Below are positions 7,042 to 11,478 of a DNA stretch of 11,478 nucleotides, one piece after another. A program made the position numbers and the translations under genes. The DNA is taken from contig MGUX01000006.1 of NCBI GenBank assembly GCA_001800185.1, positions 1 to 11,478 of the forward strand, in the 5' to 3' direction. This DNA is from Elusimicrobia bacterium RIFCSPLOWO2_12_FULL_59_9. Its GTDB lineage: Bacteria > Elusimicrobiota > Elusimicrobia > O2-12-FULL-59-9. Numbering within the stretch: the first letter of the stretch is position 1; every line of letters begins with the position of its first letter. The notes under the pieces are model-generated. The model had not been told where the DNA came from. It saw only the letters and a program-made list of their open reading frames with translations, and did not search any database.

Positions 7042-7344
7042 CTACCCCTGCTGCGCCCTTTCCACGACCCGCACCAACCGCCACCTTTTTAGATGGGAGA
7101 GCGGCCGCGTCTCCATGATTTCGACGACGTCGTTTTGCTTGGACTGGTTGTTTTCATCGTGCACGTAAAATTTGCTTTTTTTCGTCTGGACTTTGCGGTA
7201 AAGCCGGTGGCGCCCTTTGCGGATGACGACCACGGACCGGGTCTTGTTCATTTTGTCCGACACGACGATCCCGCGCAAAACATGCCGTTTGTTTCGATCC
7301 GCAGCGGAATCCGGCTGCGCTCCCCCTGCTGGCTTTGTCTGCAT
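7042..7344 (-). CDS. rpsQ: 30S ribosomal protein S17
   Basis: This 100-residue protein is S17, a primary 16S rRNA binder with an OB fold. The core starts near residue 19 with KRHVLRGIVVSDKMNKTRSV, continues through RHRLYRKVQTKKSKFYVHDE and has the signature NDVVEIMETRPLSHLKRWRL near 71-90. The first about 18 residues (MQTKPAGGAQPDSAADRN) are an extra disordered-looking tail; there is no good internal start that would remove it. AGGGTG lies about 8 bases upstream of the ATG, and the gap to rpmC is 12 bases. Confidence 0.97.
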   Translation of the reverse strand: MQTKPAGGAQPDSAADRNKRHVLRGIVVSDKMNKTRSVVVIRKGRHRLYRKVQTKKSKFYVHDENNQSKQNDVVEIMETRPLSHLKRWRLVRVVERAQQG

Positions 7345-7356
7345 TATTTTGGCACC

Positions 7357-7551
7357 CTATCCTTTTTGCCTGATCCAGGTTTTAAGCCTGGCGATATTAC
7401 GCCGGGTTTCCCGGATTTCCAGGGGATTTTTCAAAAGGGACACGCGCTGCTGAAAACCCAGCTTGAACCGCTTTTCGCGGGCCTCGCGCAACTGCACCGC
7501 AAGCTCCTTGGGGGGCTGGTTTTTTAATTCTTCTCTCTGCTTTCCTTTCAC
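7357..7551 (-). CDS. rpmC: 50S ribosomal protein L29 (GTG start)
   Basis: Starting from a GTG at 7549-7551, the protein has 64 residues and begins MKGKQREELKNQPPKELAVQ, matching L29 in length. The L29 signature is present as KNPLEIRETRRNIARLKTWI (41-60). L29 is a two-helix protein at the tunnel exit next to L23, where SRP and trigger factor dock. An upstream in-frame ATG at 7632 would give 91 residues, but the extra 27 would overlap the end of rplP and have no family counterpart. The GTG has a GGAGGG ribosome-binding site 4 bases upstream, which decides the start. Confidence 0.92.
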   Translation of the reverse strand: MKGKQREELKNQPPKELAVQLREAREKRFKLGFQQRVSLLKNPLEIRETRRNIARLKTWIRQKG

Positions 7552-7555
7552 TGAA

Positions 7556-7561
7556 CCCTCC
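7556..7561 (-). promoter_or_regulatory. Ribosome-binding site of rpmC
   Basis: On the minus strand this reads GGAGGG, ending 4 bases before a GTG codon. It lies in the 22-base gap between the rplP stop and rpmC and supports the GTG at 7551 over the longer ATG frame. Confidence 0.8.
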
Positions 7562-7573
7562 GCTCCGCTTCCC

Positions 7574-7996
7574 TTAAACGGCCTGGCGCGCGCCCCTGGA
7601 AATAAATTTGGTGGGGATGGGAAGCTTGGCATTCGCCCGGCTGAAGGCCTCGCGGGCCATCTCCACCGGAATACCGTCCAACTCGAATAAAACTCTGCCC
7701 TTTTTGACCCGCGCCGCCCAAACTTCCGGAGCCCCTTTCCCCTTTCCCATCCGGGTTTCCGCGGGCTTTTTGGTGATGGCGTGGTCCGGGAAAATGCGCA
7801 GCCAAAGTTTCCCGCCCTTTTTTAAATAGCGGCCTATAGCGACCCGGGACGCCTCGATTTGCCTGGCGGTGATATAAGCCGAACCTAGAGCCTTCAGGCC
7901 GTGCTCGCCGAAAGCCAGACGAGCGCCTCTCTTGGCGCTCCCCCGGATGCGCTTGGTGTGAGGCTTGCGATATTTGACTCGCTTTGGCATCAACAT
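7574..7996 (-). CDS. rplP: 50S ribosomal protein L16
   Basis: This 140-residue protein has normal L16 length. It begins MLMPKRVKYRKPHTKRIRG, a form seen in many bacteria, and carries the conserved FGEHGLKALGSAYITARQIE region (29-48), WLRIFPDHAITKKPAETRMG then KGKG (65-88) and GIPVEMAREAFSRANAKLPI. L16 organizes the A-site region of the 50S subunit. A second in-frame ATG two codons in (position 7990) is equally possible; neither has a clear Shine-Dalgarno. The gene follows rpsC after 15 bases and precedes rpmC by 22. Confidence 0.97.
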   Translation of the reverse strand: MLMPKRVKYRKPHTKRIRGSAKRGARLAFGEHGLKALGSAYITARQIEASRVAIGRYLKKGGKLWLRIFPDHAITKKPAETRMGKGKGAPEVWAARVKKGRVLFELDGIPVEMAREAFSRANAKLPIPTKFISRGARQAV

Positions 7997-8011
7997 GGCA
8001 GATGGGGGCCC

Positions 8012-8914
8012 TTACTCCTCTTCCTCATTTTGAACTTCGGCCGGCGGCGCCTGCGCGTCTTGGACATCGGCCTCAACGCGATCCGCCGCCTGGAAGTCTA
8101 TCGGCTCAGGCAGAGCCAATTCTTTCTCCACGGCGGGGACTTCCTGCGCCGCGACGGGTGGAGCCGCTTCCAAGGCGGGATCGGCCGCCGCGGCGGGCGC
8201 TGCCTGCTTGTCCTTCGCGGCCGCATCCGCGATGAAGGCCTCCGCGGTGCCCTGTTTGCGCGCCTCTTCCAAAAGCTCCTTCGTCGTTTTCTTAAAGAGT
8301 TGCTTCTTAAAAATCCAAACCTTGATGCCTATTTTTCCCATGACCGTATTGGCTTCGGTCAGACCGTAATCGATATCGGCGGAAAAAGTATGCAGGGGCA
8401 CGCGCCCCTCGCGAAGCCACTCCGTGCGCGCGATTTCATTGCCGCCCAAGCGGCCCGCCACCATCACTTTGATGCCCAAGGCGCCGGCCCCCATGGTCCG
8501 CTCCATCGCGCGCTTCATCGCCCGCCGGTGATGGATGCGCCGCTCCAGTTGGAAAGAGATCGCCTGGCCCACCAGCCGCGCGTCGAGCTCCGGCTGCTTG
8601 ATTTCCATGACGTTGATGATGGTCTTCCTTCCCGTCATCGTCTCCAAGTCATGGCGCAGGCTTTCGATGTCGGCGCCCCGCTTGCCGATGACCACTCCCG
8701 GCCTGGCGGTGTGAATGTTGATGCGCAGATACGACCCGGCCCTCTCGATGCCGACCCACGAGACGGAGGCCATCTGAAAGCGGTCAAAAATAATTTTGCG
8801 GATCCGGAAATCCTCCCCTATCAAAGCCGGCATTTCCCTGAGGGAAAACCAACGGGATTCCCAGTCTCGAATGTATCCCACTCGTACGCTGTTTGGATGA
8901 ATTTTCTGTCCCAC
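8012..8914 (-). CDS. rpsC: 30S ribosomal protein S3 with long acidic C-terminal tail (GTG start)
   Basis: This 300-residue protein is S3. The N-terminus is MGQKIHPNSVRVGYIRDWES, the KH type II domain has VIGKRG at 75-80, and the C-terminal S3 domain shows GRLGGNEIARTEWLREGRVP (154-173), TFSADIDYGLTEA and GKIGIKVWIFKK (193-204). S3 lies at the mRNA entry channel and contributes to helicase activity. Residues about 220-300 form an Ala/Pro/Glu/Asp-rich tail ending in EEEE. E. coli S3 is about 233 residues, so the tail adds roughly 70. The start codon is GTG, supported by TAGGAG 8 bases upstream and a perfect family N-terminus. Gap to rplV is 24 bases. Confidence 0.97.
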   Translation of the reverse strand: MGQKIHPNSVRVGYIRDWESRWFSLREMPALIGEDFRIRKIIFDRFQMASVSWVGIERAGSYLRINIHTARPGVVIGKRGADIESLRHDLETMTGRKTIINVMEIKQPELDARLVGQAISFQLERRIHHRRAMKRAMERTMGAGALGIKVMVAGRLGGNEIARTEWLREGRVPLHTFSADIDYGLTEANTVMGKIGIKVWIFKKQLFKKTTKELLEEARKQGTAEAFIADAAAKDKQAAPAAAADPALEAAPPVAAQEVPAVEKELALPEPIDFQAADRVEADVQDAQAPPAEVQNEEEE

Positions 8915-8922
8915 GCCTGTCG

Positions 8923-8928
8923 CTCCTA
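8923..8928 (-). promoter_or_regulatory. Ribosome-binding site of rpsC
   Basis: On the minus strand this reads TAGGAG, separated by 8 bases from the GTG start of rpsC. No ATG precedes the conserved GQKIHP sequence, so this site together with the family N-terminus fixes the GTG as the start. Confidence 0.8.
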
Positions 8929-8938
8929 AAACGCTCCG

Positions 8939-9286
8939 TTATTTTTTATCCGACACCACGATCGTCAAATGGCACATCTTGCGCCGATAACTCAAGGCTC
9001 TCCCCTGCGGTCCCGGCCTCAACCGCCTGAGGTTTTTGAGCGGCCCTTTGTCCACCCATCCGGCCTTCACCCACATGGACTGCAAATCGAGCTTGTGGCC
9101 GGCTTTGACCATCAGGTTCGCCGCGGCCGAACGAATGGTCTTTTCAACCATCCCCGCCGAACGCCTCGGAACGTTGGGAAGCAGCTCCTTGGCCCGGCCG
9201 ACGGTCTTGCCGCGGACTTGGGAAAGCACCTGGGCCACCTTGCGGCGGCCAAAACGCTGAAAACGGGCGTGCGCTACGGCGTCCAT
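8939..9286 (-). CDS. rplV: 50S ribosomal protein L22
   Basis: This 115-residue protein is L22. It has RFGRRKVAQVLSQVRGKTVG (11-30), corresponding to the conserved SPRKARLV...IRGK helix, then IRSAAANLMVKAGHKLD (51-67), the tunnel-lining beta-hairpin GPLKNLRRLRPGPQGRA (81-97) and HLTIVVSDKK at the end. L22 lines the peptide exit tunnel together with L4, and its hairpin tip is where macrolide-resistance changes occur in other bacteria. The ATG is 3 bases after the rpsS stop and lacks an evident Shine-Dalgarno, so coupling to rpsS is likely. Confidence 0.97.
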   Translation of the reverse strand: MDAVAHARFQRFGRRKVAQVLSQVRGKTVGRAKELLPNVPRRSAGMVEKTIRSAAANLMVKAGHKLDLQSMWVKAGWVDKGPLKNLRRLRPGPQGRALSYRRKMCHLTIVVSDKK

Positions 9287-9289
9287 AGA

Positions 9290-9577
9290 TCAAGTTTTCT
9301 CGGCGGCTTCTTTCGTGTGGGACATGCCGTGCCCCTTGAAAAAACGGGTGAAGGCAAATTCTCCGAATTTATGGCCCACCATTTCTTCGGTGACATAAAC
9401 CGGCAGGAACTTGCGGCCGTTGTGCACCGAAAACGTGCTGCCGATGAAATCGGGCACGATGGTGCACGCGCGCGCCCAGGTTTTTATCGGCTTGCGGTCG
9501 CCGGTTTCCTTGGCGCGCTGGACTTTCATGAGCAGCTTCAGGTCCACGTACGGCCCTTTTTTGGTTGATCGGCCCAT
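9290..9577 (-). CDS. rpsS: 30S ribosomal protein S19
   Basis: This 95-residue protein is of normal S19 length. It begins MGRSTKKGPYVDLKLLMKV, has TWARACTIVPDFIGSTFSVH near 33-52 and the signature GRKFLPVYVTEEMVGHKFGE (54-73) followed by FAFTRFFKGHG. S19 lies in the 30S head with S13 and contacts the 50S central protuberance. It has its own GGAGAG ribosome-binding site at 9587-9592, 9 bases before the ATG, which fits the unusual 114-base separation from rplB caused by the hairpin repeat at 9610-9685. Confidence 0.98.
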   Translation of the reverse strand: MGRSTKKGPYVDLKLLMKVQRAKETGDRKPIKTWARACTIVPDFIGSTFSVHNGRKFLPVYVTEEMVGHKFGEFAFTRFFKGHGMSHTKEAAEKT

Positions 9578-9586
9578 CGAATGTTT

Positions 9587-9592
9587 CTCTCC
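9587..9592 (-). promoter_or_regulatory. Ribosome-binding site of rpsS
   Basis: GGAGAG on the minus strand, 9 bases before the rpsS ATG and 17 bases downstream of the end of the large hairpin. It would let rpsS be translated independently of rplB. Confidence 0.7.
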
Positions 9593-9609
9593 AAAACGAA
9601 TTTAACGCT

Positions 9610-9685
9610 AGTGATCGAGTGGTCCAGTGATCAGTCAAACCCATGCGTGGCGATGACCACTAGATCACTCGACCACTTGATCACT
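9610..9685. repeat. 76-base hairpin repeat made of iterated 8-base units
   Basis: The left arm reads AGTGATCG, AGTGGTCC, AGTGATCA, then GTCA. The reverse complement of the right arm reads AGTGATCA, AGTGGTCG, AGTGATCT, AGTGGTCA. The two arms match over 24 positions except at the eighth base of each unit, and pairing resumes (GTCA with TGAC) after a 4-base bulge. The apex is about 16 bases, AACCCATGCGTGGCGA. The units follow AGTGRTCN and contain four GATC sites. The element starts 6 bases past the rplB stop and fills most of the rplB-rpsS gap. There is no T-run after it on the gene strand, so it is not a standard terminator. It resembles a dispersed palindromic (REP or MITE-like) element; only one copy is in this window. 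Confidence 0.85.
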
Positions 9686-9691
9686 TTTCTA

Positions 9692-10537
9692 TTACACCCC
9701 GCCCTGCACGGCCTTTCTGCGGTCCCTGACAATCATCCAATTCCAAACCTTTTTGGGACTCCTGGTCTTGCCCCCTTTGGCCAAAGTACCCCAAGGAGAT
9801 TGAGGGTGGTTGTTGCCCTTGGACTTTCCGCGGCCTCCGCCGAGGGGATGGTCCACGGCGTTCATGGCCCCGCCGCGCACGGTCGGCCGGATGCCCAAGC
9901 GCCGCTTGCGGCCGGCGTTGCCGTGATGTATCCTGTCGTTGTCGGTATGACTCACCTGACCGATCGTCGCCATGCACTCGCGCGGAAACATCCGGATTTC
10001 CCCCGAGGGCATCTTGACCTGGGCATACGGGCCGTCTTTGGCCACCAACTGCGCCTGGCTGCCGGCGGAACGCGCCAGTTGTCCCCCGTTGCCCGGGATG
10101 AGCTCGATATTATGGACGAACGTTCCCTCGGGAATGGCAGAAAAGGGCAGGGCGTTGCCGACTTTGATATCCGCCTTGGGACCCGAAGTTACCGTGTCCC
10201 CCACCTTCAGGCCCACCGCATGCAAAATGTAGCGCTTTTCACCGTCGGCATAATGCAGAAGGGAGATATACGCGCTCCGGTTCGGGTCGTATTCGACGGA
10301 CGCCACCTTGGCCGGCACGCCGGATTTTCCCCGCTTAAAATCGATGCGACGGTAAAGCCGCCGGTGGCCGCCGCCGTGGTGGCGCACCATGATCATGCCG
10401 GTGTTGTTGCGCCCACCCTTTTTGCGAAGGCCGACGGTCAAAGATTTTTCCGGCTCGGCGCGCGTCAATTCCGAAAAATCCGGAAGCAGCATGTGCCGCC
10501 GAGAGGGCGTGTAGGGTTTAAATTGTTTAACCGGCAT
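9692..10537 (-). CDS. rplB: 50S ribosomal protein L2
   Basis: This 281-residue protein is L2, which is needed for subunit joining and peptidyl transferase assembly. It begins MPVKQFKPYTPSRRHML, contains GGGHRRLYRRIDFKR (55-69), the DPNRSAYISLLHYADGEKRY segment (84-103) and the C-terminal signature MNAVDHPLGGGRGKSKGNNH (225-244). The functionally important histidine (E. coli His229) is present as His230. The last residues, VRDRRKAVQGGV, differ from the common basic end of L2 (of the type IVRRR/K) and lie next to the hairpin repeat that follows the stop by 6 bases. GGGAGGGTG overlapping the rplW end serves as ribosome-binding site. Confidence 0.98.
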   Translation of the reverse strand: MPVKQFKPYTPSRRHMLLPDFSELTRAEPEKSLTVGLRKKGGRNNTGMIMVRHHGGGHRRLYRRIDFKRGKSGVPAKVASVEYDPNRSAYISLLHYADGEKRYILHAVGLKVGDTVTSGPKADIKVGNALPFSAIPEGTFVHNIELIPGNGGQLARSAGSQAQLVAKDGPYAQVKMPSGEIRMFPRECMATIGQVSHTDNDRIHHGNAGRKRRLGIRPTVRGGAMNAVDHPLGGGRGKSKGNNHPQSPWGTLAKGGKTRSPKKVWNWMIVRDRRKAVQGGV

Positions 10538-10543
10538 TTGCGC

Positions 10544-10846
10544 TCACCCTCCCGCCTCGGAGGCCAAATCAATTTTCTGGCCGGACTTAACCCTCACGAA
10601 CGCCTTCTTCCAATCCGAGCGCTTGCCGACGAACCGCCCAAGGCGGCGCATCTTGCCCGGCATGGTGGCCGTGCGCACTTTTTCTACCTCCACTTTAAAG
10701 AGGGTTTCCACCGCCTGCTTGATCTGGTTTCGCGTCGCGTCCGCATGCACCCGGAAAACATACTGGTTGAACTTCTCTTTAAGCCAGGTGCTTTTCTCCG
10801 TAATCAGCGGTCTCTGGAGTATCCAATAATAATCTTCGCGCGCCAT
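10544..10846 (-). CDS. rplW: 50S ribosomal protein L23
   Basis: This 100-residue protein is of normal L23 length. It has ILQRPLITEKSTWLKEKFNQ (9-28), YVFRVHADATRNQIKQAVET (29-48), LFKVEVEKVRTATMPGKMRR and the end KKAFVRVKSGQKIDLASE. L23 sits at the tunnel exit and is the docking site for trigger factor and SRP. GGGGAG lies about 6 bases before the ATG. It is separated from rplD by 204 bases, whereas these two genes usually touch or overlap; a promoter candidate lies in that gap. It is 6 bases from rplB. Confidence 0.98.
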   Translation of the reverse strand: MAREDYYWILQRPLITEKSTWLKEKFNQYVFRVHADATRNQIKQAVETLFKVEVEKVRTATMPGKMRRLGRFVGKRSDWKKAFVRVKSGQKIDLASEAGG

Positions 10847-10881
10847 TTCAACTCCCCAATTTCAAAAGGCAGAACCTGCTT

Positions 10882-10910
10882 ATTATATAAAATATCGCGC
10901 CAATCCCCAA
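10882..10910 (-). promoter_or_regulatory. Candidate sigma-70-type promoter upstream of rplW
   Basis: On the minus strand TTGGGG (10910-10905) and a perfect TATAAT (10887-10882) are separated by exactly 17 bases, 35 bases before the rplW ATG. The minus-10 box matches the consensus completely and sits in the only AT-rich patch of the gap; the minus-35 box matches in three of six positions. Transcription would begin roughly 25 to 30 bases before rplW. This is inferred from sequence only. Confidence 0.5.
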
Positions 10911-10954
10911 ACCCAAACATCCACGACAAATCCCTCGCCTCTCGTCAAACCGCC

Positions 10955-11015
10955 GAGGCAGGTCAGCCGTCTCCTCTGCCGCTAGCAGGCATTACCCGGA
11001 GGCAGGTGAAGCCGT
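10955..11015. repeat. Imperfect direct repeat in the rplD-rplW gap
   Basis: GAGGCAGGTCAGCCGT at 10955-10970 recurs as GAGGCAGGTGAAGCCGT at 10999-11015. The nine-base core GAGGCAGGT is identical and the copies are offset by 44 bases. The surrounding sequence (10920-11045) has no gene; a further GCAGGC at about 10985 adds to the impression of degenerate repetition. The function is unknown. Confidence 0.5.
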
Positions 11016-11050
11016 GGGGATCGGCGCGCAGCGGGCCAAAAGAGCCGGAT

Positions 11051-11478
11051 TTACTCCGGCGTCCCGCTCACCCGATTTTCGAGCGCTTTCAAACCGGACT
11101 TCGTGAAAACGACCTTCGCGCCGTTGAGGGCCTGATACGCGTTTAAATCGGCGGCTCGCGCCAACCTCAATCCGGGGATATTTCTCGACGCCGTAACCAG
11201 GCGCGGCTCGATTTTATCCATCACCAACAAAGAGCGAAAAGGAACGCGAAGCTGTTCCAAAGCCTTGGCCATCTCGCCGCATTTCGCGGCTTCCAGGCTC
11301 AAGGATTCGATCACCACCACATCTCCCTGCAAATTCCTAGCCGAAAGCGCATGGCACAGGGCCAAGCGCTGCTTCCGTTGGGAAAAATCCTGCCGGTAGG
11401 ATCTGTGCTTCGGGCCGAAAACCACTCCGCCTTTGCGCCACAATGGCGAACGGATGGAGCCGGAGCGAGCGCGGCCGG
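11051..11478 (-). CDS. rplD: 50S ribosomal protein L4, 5' end outside window
   Basis: The visible 141 residues are the C-terminal two thirds of L4; the reading frame stays open to the right edge. The first residues read GRARSGSIRSPLWRKGGVVF, the conserved tunnel-lining loop of L4, followed by GPKHRSYRQDFSQRKQRLAL. The globular part includes IESLSLEAAKCGEMAKAL, LLVMDKIEP, ASRNIPGLRLARAADLNAYQ and VVFTKSGLKALENR near the C-terminus. L4 lines the exit tunnel with L22, and in E. coli it also represses the S10 operon; whether that holds here cannot be judged. The likely upstream genes rplC and rpsJ are outside the window. Confidence 0.97.
   Translation of the reverse strand, partial: GRARSGSIRSPLWRKGGVVFGPKHRSYRQDFSQRKQRLALCHALSARNLQGDVVVIESLSLEAAKCGEMAKALEQLRVPFRSLLVMDKIEPRLVTASRNIPGLRLARAADLNAYQALNGAKVVFTKSGLKALENRVSGTPE

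Noticed and set aside
7552..7632. Longer rpmC start giving 91 residues
   Set aside because: The extra 27 residues overlap the rplP end and are not L29-like. The GTG at 7551 has GGAGGG directly upstream and gives the standard length.
7901..8929. A 342-codon open frame on the plus strand
   Set aside because: It is antisense to rpsC and the start of rplP, with an Arg/His/Gly-rich composition typical of a shadow frame and no family motif.
9610..9685. The hairpin as a rho-independent terminator or as a CRISPR unit
   Set aside because: On the coding strand the stem is not followed by a U-run and essential genes lie downstream; on the opposite strand only four T follow. There are no spaced, equal direct repeats with unique spacers as in CRISPR.
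10943..10948. TTGACG on the minus strand as a minus-35 box
   Set aside because: It resembles the consensus but lies about 55 bases from the only good minus-10 box, far beyond the usual 16-18 base spacing.
10951..11010. An intrinsic terminator or attenuator after rplD
   Set aside because: The GC-rich stretch has only short stems (such as TGCC with GGCA) and no T-run follows in the direction of transcription.
9581..11146. A 521-codon open frame on the plus strand
   Set aside because: It lies opposite rpsS start, rplB, rplW and the end of rplD, which are unmistakable genes. Its translation has no recognizable domain and is an antisense shadow in GC-rich DNA.

Overview
The window is a single, almost gapless ribosomal-protein superoperon read entirely from the minus strand. 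Transcription runs from the right edge to the left edge. In transcription order the genes are rplD (5' end cut off by the window), rplW, rplB, rpsS, rplV, rpsC, rplP, rpmC, rpsQ, rplN, rplX, rplE, rpsN, rpsH, rplF, rplR, rpsE, rplO, secY, adk, map, infA and rpmJ (3' end cut off). This is the classical fused S10-spc-alpha order of bacteria. Every gene was identified by family motifs visible in its translation.

The organism is a bacterium of moderately high GC. The sequence does not allow a firm phylum call. Useful markers are the four-cysteine zinc forms of Adk, S14, L24 and L36, the lack of rpmD (L30) between rpsE and rplO, an unusually long Ala/Pro/Glu-rich tail on S3, and the adk-map-infA-rpmJ continuation. 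These fit many non-proteobacterial lineages, including uncultivated candidate phyla. A concatenated ribosomal-protein tree would settle it.

Layout: 11478 to 9692 holds rplD, rplW and rplB; 9577 to 7042 holds rpsS, rplV, rpsC, rplP, rpmC and rpsQ; 7032 to 3588 holds the spc-type genes rplN to rpsE; 3591 to 1775 holds rplO and secY; 1758 to 1 holds adk, map, infA and the start of rpmJ. Of the 22 gene junctions, 20 are overlaps or gaps of at most 41 bases, which suggests strong translational coupling. The two exceptions bracket the rplW-rplB pair. One is a 204-base gap between rplD and rplW with a good sigma-70-like promoter candidate and an imperfect direct repeat. The other is a 114-base gap between rplB and rpsS, two thirds of which is a 76-base hairpin built from iterated 8-base units. 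That hairpin is the most unusual feature here and looks like a dispersed palindromic repeat lodged inside an essential operon.

Functionally the genes make 30S and 50S ribosomal proteins, the SecY channel that receives nascent membrane proteins, adenylate kinase, the aminopeptidase that trims the initiator methionine, and initiation factor IF-1. I saw no defence system, transposase, phage gene, RNA gene or CRISPR array. No gene-free stretch exceeds 300 bases.
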